Source: Myxococcales bacterium (GTDB lineage: Bacteria > Myxococcota > UBA727 > GCA-2721815). From it: a stretch of DNA of 64,000 nt. The stretch is from assembly GCA_002721815.1 (NCBI GenBank), contig PBLQ01000045.1, positions 1 through 64,000 on the forward strand. The letters run 5' to 3'. Within the stretch, counting starts at the first letter, position 1; every line of letters starts with the position of its first letter. The translations under genes and the position numbers were made by a program. Under the pieces are notes generated by a model that was not told the origin of the DNA, made no database searches, and saw only the letters and a program-made list of their open reading frames with translations. Below are positions 17,901-25,906 of this stretch, one piece after another.

Positions 17901-19451
17901 ACCGAAGACACCTTTGCAACATCCGCAACCTACCAACAAGACATACGGTACGAGCTTGACACCCCCTCCGGTTACGGCGGGGCCGAAATGGGACGCGCCA
18001 TGGCCTTTGTTCCGGATTTCTTTGGACCTGGCGCAGACGCGCTCGCAGTAGGAGGCAACCGTGCATCCACTGGTTCACAACAGACCCAATCAGGCACGGT
18101 GAATATTTATCAGAGAAATGAAGAAGCCTTTCAACTGGCACCATCCATGGTCCTCGCCGAATACCGAGGTCACACTGGCTACGATCTATTGGGGTGGTAC
18201 ATGTCAGCGGCCGGCACATTTCATGGCGCAGAAACATCATCATTGGCGGTCATTGCGGAGTATGATGATATTCCAAACAGCAGTGGACGCTCGGGATGGG
18301 AAGTGGAAAGTAATTGCCCGAACTCAAACTCGCTTGACAATGCTGGCTCCCTCGCCATTTTTCCAGGTGGTGAGCTCTCTACAGATGAAGAAAATAATTT
18401 ACCAGGCAATCGTGACCCTTCGATGATCGTCTTCGGCCCTCAGCCAAACAAAAGGCTACATCGCGTGGCCGGTCAAATGGATATCAACAACGACGGCCTC
18501 GATGATCTCGTGGTGACCAGCCGCTACAGCAAGTCGGGGTCAGAACCCAACAACCACTGCAGCGATAACAACTGTGGGGGCTTTGGTGTCATTTGGGGAC
18601 GTCCAACTCTTGAAGAAAATACATACGTTACCTGTGAAACCGACGTTTGGGTTTTTGGACGGGAGCACAATGCTGAAGTGGGCACCAGCGTCACTGGAAT
18701 AGGTGATTTAAACAACGATGGTTGCGACGATTTTGCAGTAGGGGCGCGATCGGCCGATTACGGGTACAACAATCAAGGGGCAGTGCATGTGATCTTCGGC
18801 TTCGGCCACAGCAACTGCCCTGCAGAGCCCTTGGAGGTCGTGTTAACGCCACAAGTGAACAGTGGCCAGATGGGTGTCTCTATTGATGGCGGCTTAGACG
18901 TTACCGGTGACGGTATCCCTGACATTGTTGTGGGCGCTCATCAAACCAGAAATGAAGGTAATGCCATGGGTGCAGCCTACCTTATCTCCGGCGCCTACGT
19001 GGCCGACCTGTTTTCACAGGCCACACCCGCCTCTCAAGCCGAACTGCCCAATTTTATGCCACTGGGAAATGGCACGCACCCCTTCGCGCGTATCATGGGC
19101 GAAGCAACCGGCGACGAATTCGGACAAGCAGTCACACTGGTGCCACACCTGCACAGTCCCAACGTTGCAGGCATCGCGGTGGGTGCCCCCTTTTCATCGT
19201 CCTTGGGATTTGATCGAACTGGCGGCGTCTGGGGCTATACCTATGACGTGAACACACTGGGATTTTCCAGCTCCGCAGTTTTTGCTGTAGCCGGTGAAAG
19301 CGATCGCCCAGATTCACGTATGGGCATCTCGGTGGACGCCGCCGAACTGGGCGGGCGGGTTTTTGTAACCGTTGGCGGTGATTTTCTGAGTTCTGTAGAG
19401 GTGGACCAAGGTGCCTGTTTTACTTGGGAGATGACCGTAAACAATCCTTAA
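14970..19451 (+). CDS. Giant FG-GAP/integrin-alpha repeat lipoprotein
   Basis: A 1493-residue protein from the ATG at 14970, which begins a lipoprotein signal (LLMACPTSP). A linker of DAG repeats (about residues 40-130) follows. The rest is beta-rich with at least nine calcium-binding FG-GAP loops, such as DINNDGLPDLLVG, DVNGDGRQDVILG, DLNNDGCDDFAVG and DVTGDGIPDIVVG. A second DAG/DGG linker near residues 876-905 splits it into two repeat blocks, probably two beta-propellers. Such proteins act in adhesion or surface binding. It is divergent from the haem lipoprotein and DUF1501 cluster, so a shared surface function is plausible. Confidence 0.88.
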   Translation: MKQAISLSLLNISAACLLMACPTSPLEAPEDPYKTPQNPPHQPSEKTDSGVHTPIANASDAGVPPDPLPSDAGQAASPQNNGSMADAGIPASITDAGTAAPITDAGTTAPIIDAGPPENPEEAFDAGGPACDVPLQVTPTEIFTLPYHLHTFQCEGGGGPCEFEITNEDTESHINRSTGAYLSGGQAPFQDYLRISEPVCGFEILLTVEVVLPMVLTPQNPYLPPDGNLFFQSTGGSGNASFSIIQNETGASVDNELRRYQAGPVPGHDVIRGFDPLSGDSDTIDVWVQSGFQLEVSPQTIVLPQGQKALLQFNGTGAYQTNVTNDFISLENDWVTGLLPGAGTLVIQDVFTTLEVDMPYHVLAPQNLDLVTMGDRQQEPLLFAIPDITGDGEEDLLLGLWYADITGKNSGAVYLYESTETGFAPEPLQILSGKSRNDFFGKSMAFGDINNDGLPDLLVGAYGADEGLSNNGGAYLHLGTGSGFSVEPNRIYVGIEGSDNLGTGVGICDVNGDGRQDVILGAALAEDRESDPRENSQGALYIYLGIDGGLPTNLDQIVFGQAWDFEDSKFIFQNEARLGNFIDTGDINGDGLCDVISSNWRYRTGGNNRQDGAVFVYPGRAPAGFSLGGIESQPAWGIIASGSEDDDREMARFLEVADMNDDGQDDILVSHWYDAPSSNRQGTLKIFLGRGLSVETPLIVNADEHDWHVQGESSGDHLGIYSQVGDVNGDNILDVIVGSPQGGERMTDGSNHRVGHVGVYLGQENDVPKPTPHIVSHGEVSGDWWGHAVASFSRTDHNFRRNGLIVYASRKDKNDQKKMPHLALTEVVFDSPNAQDAGPLPFSDCQIELSRPIPMLYAHETPEQSVILNLPVKIEQTDGGMFAMDAGAGHTIHDGGNSNAIDAPPHQPPLAQARFVGTGEMPHHLDEEGWTTLTYSGETNGFWSMTGMLTTPQYGLVSLMGRYQTPAQEWVYCDASFTEDTFATSATYQQDIRYELDTPSGYGGAEMGRAMAFVPDFFGPGADALAVGGNRASTGSQQTQSGTVNIYQRNEEAFQLAPSMVLAEYRGHTGYDLLGWYMSAAGTFHGAETSSLAVIAEYDDIPNSSGRSGWEVESNCPNSNSLDNAGSLAIFPGGELSTDEENNLPGNRDPSMIVFGPQPNKRLHRVAGQMDINNDGLDDLVVTSRYSKSGSEPNNHCSDNNCGGFGVIWGRPTLEENTYVTCETDVWVFGREHNAEVGTSVTGIGDLNNDGCDDFAVGARSADYGYNNQGAVHVIFGFGHSNCPAEPLEVVLTPQVNSGQMGVSIDGGLDVTGDGIPDIVVGAHQTRNEGNAMGAAYLISGAYVADLFSQATPASQAELPNFMPLGNGTHPFARIMGEATGDEFGQAVTLVPHLHSPNVAGIAVGAPFSSSLGFDRTGGVWGYTYDVNTLGFSSSAVFAVAGESDRPDSRMGISVDAAELGGRVFVTVGGDFLSSVEVDQGACFTWEMTVNNP
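15246..15326 (+). repeat. 27-bp near-tandem repeat encoding the DAG linker
   Basis: Three consecutive 27-bp units start at 15246, 15273 and 15300. The first two encode ITDAGTAAP and ITDAGTTAP, and the third is diverged (IIDAGPPEN). A related imperfect unit lies just before. The repeats stay in frame and extend the flexible linker behind the lipid anchor of the FG-GAP protein. Slippage could change linker length without breaking the gene. Confidence 0.85.
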
Positions 19452-21772
19452 GCAAAGCCTCTACGTCGCCGCCACCACCACTCCACAACGGCACCCAATA
19501 GAACAAACACCAAAGCCCAATAGCGATTCCAAATGGGAATACTCTTTTGCTGAACGATTCGGTATTTTTCTTGGTCTTGGTAGGAAAAAGACGGCTTCGA
19601 ATTGGCACGTACCGATTGCCCCATGCTCATTTCAGAGATAGCGGCCATCAACTCCGGGCGCGGTTCTGAGAACAATAACTCTTTACGAGCACCTTGAATG
19701 ATTAATATTTCGTCATCTCGACCAATGAAATGTCCGTTTGATTCTGCTTGCACTTCGAGTCGGTACGCGCCGGGGGTATCGAATGTTTTCTTAAGAATCC
19801 ACTTTCCATCATCACCAGTGAGGCCTTTTTCAGCTGGAAAGACGCCCATGGTCGACGCTTCATCCAAAGGTGAAATCTTAAATGTCACCTCAGCCCCGCC
19901 GGACAAACGGTACGCTTCATTTAATGAATGTATTTCAATGATCGCTTTTTCACCGGGTCCAGTTTCTTTTTGCGTCAACTGTATACGTACCCGGCTCAGC
20001 TCAGGATCTTGAATTAACCAACGCAAGGCATTCGCATAAAATTTTCGATGGGCATCAGCCCGCCCTCCGGTGGCGGCCTGCGGTAATGACCACATCCAAG
20101 TGCTATCGGTTAAAATGGCCATGGTACGTCCTCTGCCCACTTCACCCACCGACACCACAGGAAGCGGTTCGCCATCCACCCCATTTAAGAAAGGATGCGC
20201 CAACAAGGTCTGGGCATTGGCTTTGGTTTTGGCAACGCGGTTCACCCCTTCTAAAGGATTGAAGTATTGAAAGCTCTGTTCACCGCCATAGGCTTGCCCC
20301 AAATCGGTGATGGGGTGGGTCTTGCCCGACGACGTCAAGAACGGCTTGAAACTTTCTTCGTTGACGTGGCCCCTGCCAGATAGCAGCTCCACCGGTAAGA
20401 TATCCCCGATGGGCGTGTGCTGATAGGCCCCTTCAGAAAAGGTTCGATCACCACCAATCATCAAAAAGCCACCACCCGCGTCTCGAACAAAATCTCTGAT
20501 ATTCCCCAGATAATGCGACATGTGATAGGGTAAATAATCAAAATCTTGGAAGATCACGATGTCGAATGTGTGCAACTCTTCCGTAAACAGTTGACGGGTT
20601 GGGAAGGGAATCAACGACAACTCTGAAGACGGCGCCCCCGATTGGTCGTTCGGCGTTCGTAAAATAAAAAATGAAATTAAATCAACCGAAGGGTTCTCTT
20701 TAAGCAATTGCCGTAAGAATCGCTCATCCCAAGAAGGATGTCCCGAGACCTGCAAAACCCGCAATCGATCGCGAATCACTTTCAATGTAAAGTCCAAACG
20801 ATTGTTCTGGAATATACGCTCTTGGGGGTCCACTGGGACACGAACGGTGTACAAACGCTTACCCGCCCTTTTGGGCCTGAATGAAAACGGAATGCGAACG
20901 CGACTGCTGTCCGCTGTCAACTCTGCCTGGGCCGTGGCCATTTCTTTCCCGTCTTCGTACAAGGTCACCGGTACGGTTTTGGGATCGATGCCTTTGTGGC
21001 GAATGAGCACTTCTAACTTGACCTCGTTTCGCACGAAGGCAAATTCGTCATGAATGACCTCTTCGATGGCCACATCACGAAAAGGTTCGCCATCATCGAT
21101 AAGCACCGTGTGGATTGGCACCTGTAAACGTCTCAGTTCATCACGAACAGCTGGGGACAATGATTCCGTGAGCCCTGTGGTATCTGCACCGTCACTGATC
21201 AGCACCACCCCCCCCACAGGCGCCTCATCGGTAGAGGCCGGTAACTCGGCTAACGCCTCTAAGAGGTGGGTGCCTTGAATGGCCGGGCGCGTGGCAGGGC
21301 TTGATGGGTCTCGCTTCAATAAACTGGACTGCTCTTCGATAGAAAGCCGCTTTGCCTTTTGTGCAAATGACCACACTTCTCCTTTAAATTTTTTGCTTTG
21401 CGCGATGTCGGATTTAAGGGCGTTCAATGCCTCTACTGCTTTTTCAAATCGCTCAGGGTGCACCTCGGTCATGCTCGCCGAGTTGTCCACCAAGAAATAG
21501 ATTTTGTTGGTAATGCTTTCTTTGTTGAGCAACCGTAACCCCGGCTCAAGAATAACAAAAAACAAGGCCATGGCGCCCAATGTCCGAAAAGCCAACAAAC
21601 CCAACCGTATTTTCGGCGGCGCCCCCTGCGATGTTTGAAAGCTCAACCAGAGGCCAAAGAGTAAGACGGCGCCAGCCAACCACAGCAACCCGCTGGGCAA
21701 TTGGGTCAACCAGGTCAACTGAAAGTCAGTGAAACCTTGGGTGCTTTCAAATACCTGGTCAAAAAGGTTCAT
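19448..21772 (-). CDS. VWA-domain membrane protein with glutamine amidotransferase-like region
   Basis: A 774-residue protein with N-terminal membrane segments at about 27-45 and 58-76, then a von Willebrand A domain whose MIDAS motif is DNSAS at 96-100. Further on, GGGFLMIGGDRTFSEGAY and ILPVEL match the class I glutamine amidotransferase-like fold of the COG5426 type. A beta-rich region and a C-terminal membrane helix followed by RRRR close the protein. Such proteins sit in clusters with DUF4159, BatA-like and MoxR ATPase genes, with unknown function in the envelope. Here it is followed by the FG-GAP gene on the opposite strand, with a 4-nt overlap. Confidence 0.88.
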   Translation of the reverse strand: MNLFDQVFESTQGFTDFQLTWLTQLPSGLLWLAGAVLLFGLWLSFQTSQGAPPKIRLGLLAFRTLGAMALFFVILEPGLRLLNKESITNKIYFLVDNSASMTEVHPERFEKAVEALNALKSDIAQSKKFKGEVWSFAQKAKRLSIEEQSSLLKRDPSSPATRPAIQGTHLLEALAELPASTDEAPVGGVVLISDGADTTGLTESLSPAVRDELRRLQVPIHTVLIDDGEPFRDVAIEEVIHDEFAFVRNEVKLEVLIRHKGIDPKTVPVTLYEDGKEMATAQAELTADSSRVRIPFSFRPKRAGKRLYTVRVPVDPQERIFQNNRLDFTLKVIRDRLRVLQVSGHPSWDERFLRQLLKENPSVDLISFFILRTPNDQSGAPSSELSLIPFPTRQLFTEELHTFDIVIFQDFDYLPYHMSHYLGNIRDFVRDAGGGFLMIGGDRTFSEGAYQHTPIGDILPVELLSGRGHVNEESFKPFLTSSGKTHPITDLGQAYGGEQSFQYFNPLEGVNRVAKTKANAQTLLAHPFLNGVDGEPLPVVSVGEVGRGRTMAILTDSTWMWSLPQAATGGRADAHRKFYANALRWLIQDPELSRVRIQLTQKETGPGEKAIIEIHSLNEAYRLSGGAEVTFKISPLDEASTMGVFPAEKGLTGDDGKWILKKTFDTPGAYRLEVQAESNGHFIGRDDEILIIQGARKELLFSEPRPELMAAISEMSMGQSVRANSKPSFSYQDQEKYRIVQQKSIPIWNRYWALVFVLLGAVVEWWWRRRRGFA

Positions 21773-22564
21773 TTATCGGCGGCGTTTCTTCAAGATAAAA
21801 GGAATGTGAACTTGGTCAGATTTATAATCCAAACAAGTGGCGTACATGATCAGGTTGACCCCAAAGCGAATGGCCATTTCCCGCTGCCGTTCACCACCGG
21901 GTTCGCATGTGTAAACCCAGTTGCCCAAGCGATCGCGCTCTAAAGCACCCAACAAGTCATTTTGGGTCATGGCCAACACCATCCGTTTGTCTAGATCTAA
22001 GCCAACCACCCCTGTGTCTTGGGTGTGCCGGCCCACCACGCGCTTTAACAGAAAAAACGATTTAAACAGTACGTGCTGCGGATCCACCCGTTGAAAAGTG
22101 GGACTGTCGAATTCTTGGTTCCCCTTAAGAGATTTTCGAATGATTTCCACTTCTCTTTTCACAGAACTGGTAAATGGGTCGTCGGGGCTCGGGGTATCCA
22201 CGTATAAGAAACCACCGAAGCGCAGATGCCTTGCTACATTTTGCCTGGCCTTTTCCGACCATTCAGGCATGGGCCCTTTGCCCGTGAGAACGAGAAATGG
22301 TTGCTGAAAAATATCGTCGCTCTCCATGTCCACAAAGGTGGCGTCGCGACGGACTTCAATGCTGGTTCTTTTTCGTATTTCCCAAAGCAACCGGCGCAAG
22401 GCCTCGGGGCGTGGGTCCCAGTTTCCCGCGTGCTTGAGCTGGCCAAAGCCTACTTGAACGCCAGTACCAATGGCCCAAGCAGGCCAAGACGTCATGGCCA
22501 GGGCGGGGATGGCCAACCCGGCCGCTTGAAGAAAATCTCGCCTGCGTCCCCAACGATGTGTCAT
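21773..22564 (-). CDS. DUF4159 protein with Tat-like signal
   Basis: A 263-residue protein with a twin-arginine-type N-terminus (RRRDFLQAAG followed by a hydrophobic stretch). The body matches DUF4159: FGQLKHAGNWDPRPEALRRL, then PFLVLTGKGPMPEW, RHLRFGGFLYVD, and a C-terminal FGVNLIMYATCLDYKSDQ. DUF4159 proteins usually accompany VWA/amidotransferase-like membrane proteins, which is exactly the next gene here. Its start overlaps the previous stop by 4 nt. Function is unknown. Confidence 0.87.
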   Translation of the reverse strand: MTHRWGRRRDFLQAAGLAIPALAMTSWPAWAIGTGVQVGFGQLKHAGNWDPRPEALRRLLWEIRKRTSIEVRRDATFVDMESDDIFQQPFLVLTGKGPMPEWSEKARQNVARHLRFGGFLYVDTPSPDDPFTSSVKREVEIIRKSLKGNQEFDSPTFQRVDPQHVLFKSFFLLKRVVGRHTQDTGVVGLDLDKRMVLAMTQNDLLGALERDRLGNWVYTCEPGGERQREMAIRFGVNLIMYATCLDYKSDQVHIPFILKKRRR

Positions 22565-23301
22565 GATTTGGAAAAGAGGTCCTTCGATAGTTTTTTGTTC
22601 ATACGAAACTTAGTCACTTCGAGCTTACGGATCAACCGACCGTTATGCCATAACTCCAACCCTGAAAACAAAAAGGGTTCATCGTCAAAAGCCTGTTGGC
22701 CCAGAAACCGCCAATCTAAAATATCGCCATGCTTGTTCAAGATGGCCCGCACCGGCCGAAAATTAGACTTGGTCAACCATACCTGGGTGCGCTGCTCCTC
22801 CCAGGGCTTGGCACCGATAACCCAAACCACTTCGCTGCCATATCGGTTAATGGAAACCACTGAAGTGTCCACACCGGTGCGCTCGAGAGCTGCCGCCAAA
22901 GCCGCCGCACCTTTGGGGCCTTCTTTAGGCTCGTGAAGCGAATAATACAGCTGAAGAAATTCGGGAAACACCTCTGCAGGGAAATCGACTGAGCGTTGCA
23001 TCACGCGCCCGGCCCCCATAACTTCAACCAAACTTTGTTGTCCTTGATTCACTTCCCGACGAAAATTATAGCCCCGTTGAAAATAGATTTGCTCCTTGCG
23101 GGCCACCCGCTGTGAATCAGGAGAAATCTCGTGGCCCTCCATGGACACCCGAATACTTTTCACAGGGCTTTCGAGATAAAGGGCCACCGTTCGGTTGAGA
23201 ATCCACCGAACCGAAGGAAGAAAGGCGTGGGCTTGAGATGCGGTCCAAAGAAAAACAAAAGCACCGATCGCGCATAGAAGTTGGGTTTTCGTTCGTCGCA
23301 A
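22561..23301 (-). CDS. Exported protein, LolA/outer-membrane-lipoprotein-sorting-like
   Basis: A 246-residue protein with a signal peptide ending near SQAHA. The rest is beta-rich, with a QRGYNFRREV, SLVEVMGAG and TKSNFRPVRAILN pattern that recalls the LolA/LolB-like half-barrel superfamily. I hold this as a fold-level guess. It overlaps the DUF4159 gene by 4 nt and so belongs to the VWA-DUF4159 operon. A lipid- or lipoprotein-binding role would fit but is not shown. Confidence 0.6.
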   Translation of the reverse strand: MRRTKTQLLCAIGAFVFLWTASQAHAFLPSVRWILNRTVALYLESPVKSIRVSMEGHEISPDSQRVARKEQIYFQRGYNFRREVNQGQQSLVEVMGAGRVMQRSVDFPAEVFPEFLQLYYSLHEPKEGPKGAAALAAALERTGVDTSVVSINRYGSEVVWVIGAKPWEEQRTQVWLTKSNFRPVRAILNKHGDILDWRFLGQQAFDDEPFLFSGLELWHNGRLIRKLEVTKFRMNKKLSKDLFSKS

Positions 23302-23313
23302 TGTTTGTGCTCC

Positions 23314-24210
23314 TTATTGCCCGTTCGTTTCTGCAACCATGGACTTCAGTAAGTTCATGACGGGCTCCTTGAGATCGTCGCGAGATAATGCTTCGAGCAG
23401 GTTCGCGTGAAGATAACCCACTTTATCTCCCGCATCCACACGTTGTCCACGAAAGCAACACCCCATGAGGCCTTCTTGCTCTCGGAGGGTATCGAGAGCG
23501 TCGGTCAACTGAATCTCGCCCCCTGCGCCTTCTCCGGTTTCAACCAAAATAGACCATATGCTGGGAGGCAGTACATAGCGCCCCACCACTGCTTGATCGG
23601 TTTTCTCAGTGCCCGGAGGTGGTTTCTCTACCAAAGCTGTGATGTGAAACGATTGTGCATTCTCAGGATCTTTCTCGCCTTCGGCCGCCCCGTATTTGTG
23701 AATCTCGGACAAGGGCACCTGCATCAATGCGATTTGGCCCTTACCCGTGCGATCAAAAGCCTCCATCAACTGACCAATGGCAGGCTCCGAATCACTGGGC
23801 GGTCTGATGATGTCATCGCCCAACAAAACGGCAAAGGGTGCGTCCCCAATCACGGGTCGAGCCGCTAACACTGCATGCCCCAACCCCAACGGGGCCTTTT
23901 GTCGCACCGAAACCACGGCGCCTCGGTCGGCGATGGCACGGGAGCCATCCGCCACCGCTTCTTTGCCTCTTTTTGAGAGGGTGTCTTCCAGTTCGTAGGC
24001 ATAGTCAAAATGGTCTTCAATGCTGCTTTTGTGATGACCATTCACGAAAACCACCGTCTCGATGCCTGCGGACCAGGCTTCTTCAACAATGTATTGGATG
24101 GTGGGCTTATCAACGATGGGCAGCATTTCCTTGGGAATGGATTTGGTGGCAGGTAAAAAACGTGTTCCCAAACCTGCCACAGGAATAACCGCCGTTTTAA
24201 CCTTGGACAT
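23314..24210 (-). CDS. galU: UTP--glucose-1-phosphate uridylyltransferase
   Basis: A 298-residue protein from the ATG at 24210, fixed by a strong Shine-Dalgarno GGAGGA five nt upstream. The nucleotidyltransferase signature GLGTRFLPATKSIPKEMLP is complete, followed by LGDDII and LVEKPPPGTE. It converts UTP and glucose-1-phosphate to UDP-glucose, a precursor for LPS, exopolysaccharide and other envelope glycans. It is the first gene of the minus-strand run leading into the LolA-like, DUF4159 and VWA genes, with a 12-bp gap to the LolA-like gene. Confidence 0.96.
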   Translation of the reverse strand: MSKVKTAVIPVAGLGTRFLPATKSIPKEMLPIVDKPTIQYIVEEAWSAGIETVVFVNGHHKSSIEDHFDYAYELEDTLSKRGKEAVADGSRAIADRGAVVSVRQKAPLGLGHAVLAARPVIGDAPFAVLLGDDIIRPPSDSEPAIGQLMEAFDRTGKGQIALMQVPLSEIHKYGAAEGEKDPENAQSFHITALVEKPPPGTEKTDQAVVGRYVLPPSIWSILVETGEGAGGEIQLTDALDTLREQEGLMGCCFRGQRVDAGDKVGYLHANLLEALSRDDLKEPVMNLLKSMVAETNGQ

Positions 24211-24215
24211 TTTGT

Positions 24216-24221
24216 TCCTCC
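24216..24221 (-). promoter_or_regulatory. Ribosome binding site fixing the galU start
   Basis: GGAGGA lies five nt before the ATG at 24210, and the encoded MSKVKTAVIPVAGLGTR matches the family N-terminus. The longer frame to 24309 lacks both a site and homology. Confidence 0.85.
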
Positions 24222-24306
24222 GGGGCCAGGCAGCGTATTTCATCATCACGCCGCGCCTACCCCCTTGGTTTACTCCCATTTCCACGCCGACCAAAGAAAA
24301 AACGAA

Positions 24307-24332
24307 CAAAAAAACCCGGCACCAGGCCGGGT
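24307..24332 (-). terminator. Intrinsic terminator after the FrzS-like gene
   Basis: A perfect 7-bp GC-rich stem (ACCCGGC/GCCGGGT) with a 5-nt loop is followed on the minus strand by seven T residues. It starts 23 bp after the stop of the receiver/coiled-coil gene and separates it from galU. Confidence 0.85.
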
Positions 24333-24355
24333 CATTTTAATTTGAAGAAGCCAAT

Positions 24356-25576
24356 CTAGCCCTCGAGGTCGGACAGCGCTTGTGAAATGGCCTCTTTGAC
24401 TTTGCTGAGTTTCTCTTTTTGAGTTTCATACTCGGTCTTGGTGGCCTGCATTTGCTCTTCGAATTCCTTCTTGGACTTCGCCATCTGTGTCTCGAGCGTT
24501 TCAGCCTGCTCTGACAAGGACGCCACCTGAGTGGACAGTTCTTTTTCGCGAGCCTCCAGCTCGGCTTCGTGCTTTTCGAGCTCCATCACGCGACTTTTGG
24601 CTTCCTCAGTATCGAGCTCAGCCCCCTCGGCCACAGCGCGAATATTGGCAATATTGCTCTCTTTTTCCACCAGCTGTTGGCGCATGCTCTCCATCTCGTC
24701 TTCTTGCTGGTCTAGAAGCTCTTGAAATTCAAGAACTTCCTGCTCTTTCTTCTTGAGGTCAGCGCGGGTTTGCTTGTTTTGCTCCGAGGCCTTATCCAAG
24801 CGATCTTTGAGCCCCTCTGATACCCGCAAACGGGACTCCAGCTCGGCCACTTTGGCTTTGAGTTGAATGTTTTCTTTTCGAACGTCGCGGATGACTTGTT
24901 TGTCTTCAGAGCTCAGTGCGGCGCCATCCGAACCGGCAGAGAGGTCTTCGACCGGCGGACCGGGTGGAGGCGCATCGGCTTCTTCGACCACGTCGTCTGC
25001 GGACATTGCACTTTCGGAAGCGTCGCCCCAGGAATCCACGGCTTCAACCGCTGCGTCCAACACGGCATTCATGTCATCACCGCCATCGGCCACATCTCCG
25101 GGGGACATGGAAAAAGGCGTTGAAGGCGGTGCCAACGTCCCGTTATCTGCGTCATCTGCCGCCATGTCCATCGCAGGAGCGCCGACATCCTCTCCAGCGA
25201 GGTCACCATCACCATTCATGAGGTGATCGATGCGCGCCAGTAGATCGTCGCTGCTGTAAGGCTTGAGCAAATATTCCTCGGCACGCGTCTTGAGCTTTTT
25301 GTGCTGCTCAAAAATATCGGTGGTGGCCTGAGAAGAAGTCAAAATCAGTGGCACGGCCTTGAGACCGGTGTCTTTTTTCACTTTGTTGCACACGGTGTAG
25401 CCGGAAACCTTGGGCAGTTCTACATTGAGCACCATGATGGACGGTCGATTTTCCTTCGCATAGGCCAACGCTTCATTGCCATCAGCCAATTGCCGAAAGC
25501 CCAAACCGCGATCGCTGCAAGCTTGAATGATAATGTCATCTACTGGCTCTGAATCGATGAAAAGTAATTCAGTCAT
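24356..25576 (-). CDS. FrzS-like pseudo-receiver/coiled-coil protein
   Basis: A 406-residue protein with an N-terminal receiver fold (about 1-122), an acidic Ala/Pro-rich linker (about 123-225) and a long coiled coil (about 228-400). In the receiver the phosphoacceptor aspartate is replaced by Asn51 (VLNVELPKVSGY), and the acidic pair is reduced to D8-S9-E10. K105 (LLKP) is kept. The segment FEQHKKLKTRAEEYLLKP closely resembles that of Myxococcus FrzS, a gliding-motility and polarity protein with a non-phosphorylated receiver. A role in polarity or motility is inferred. It has a good GAGGAGG site and its own terminator, so it is probably monocistronic. Confidence 0.85.
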   Translation of the reverse strand: MTELLFIDSEPVDDIIIQACSDRGLGFRQLADGNEALAYAKENRPSIMVLNVELPKVSGYTVCNKVKKDTGLKAVPLILTSSQATTDIFEQHKKLKTRAEEYLLKPYSSDDLLARIDHLMNGDGDLAGEDVGAPAMDMAADDADNGTLAPPSTPFSMSPGDVADGGDDMNAVLDAAVEAVDSWGDASESAMSADDVVEEADAPPPGPPVEDLSAGSDGAALSSEDKQVIRDVRKENIQLKAKVAELESRLRVSEGLKDRLDKASEQNKQTRADLKKKEQEVLEFQELLDQQEDEMESMRQQLVEKESNIANIRAVAEGAELDTEEAKSRVMELEKHEAELEAREKELSTQVASLSEQAETLETQMAKSKKEFEEQMQATKTEYETQKEKLSKVKEAISQALSDLEG

Positions 25577-25906
25577 GGGTGAGCCTCCTCAGGATAAATG
25601 AACGGTCCGGAGGGGGGATCCCACCCCGCTCGGATCCAATTAATACCCCTATTTGATACCCTTTTCCGCCACTTGGGGTCAAAAAAAAGCGCTCCTGTGG
25701 CTGGGGGCCCAGAAGTGCTGGTCTTTGATGGATTTTTTGGCTAATAACAGGCCGGAAAGACGCTTTTGCCCGATCCCAAATCGGTTTTGTTTTGGGGGTT
25801 TATGTGCAGGTCCCATGCCCCATGGCGCCCGCGGCCCCCATTTCAAACCACCGGGTCCCGGAACAAAAGCCTTCAAACCTCTCGTTTTTCCCAACAAGGA
25901 TGAAAA
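25577..25906. other. 330-bp intergenic region, divergent, with a candidate noncoding transcript
   Basis: This gap between the FrzS-like gene (minus) and the first M16 peptidase (plus) holds no convincing protein gene. It contains Shine-Dalgarno sites for both genes (GAGGAGG near 25585; AAGGA at 25896-25900), a strong minus-strand terminator at 25681-25719, and several short GC palindromes (for example CCGGGtCCCGG at 25851-25861). The terminator has no annotated gene feeding it. Confidence 0.6.
25681..25719 (-). terminator. Strong orphan intrinsic terminator
   Basis: On the minus strand a long hairpin (25688-25719) with about 12 base pairs, one A-C mismatch, one G-U pair and a CCCCA loop is followed at once by eight T residues. 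It lies about 100 nt upstream of the FrzS-like start codon, so it would end either a small RNA or an attenuated leader transcript. Confidence 0.7.

Noticed and set aside
25720-25900. 6S RNA, SRP RNA or RNase P RNA in the region feeding the orphan terminator
   Set aside because: I compared conserved cores from memory and found none, so only an unnamed small RNA or leader is proposed.
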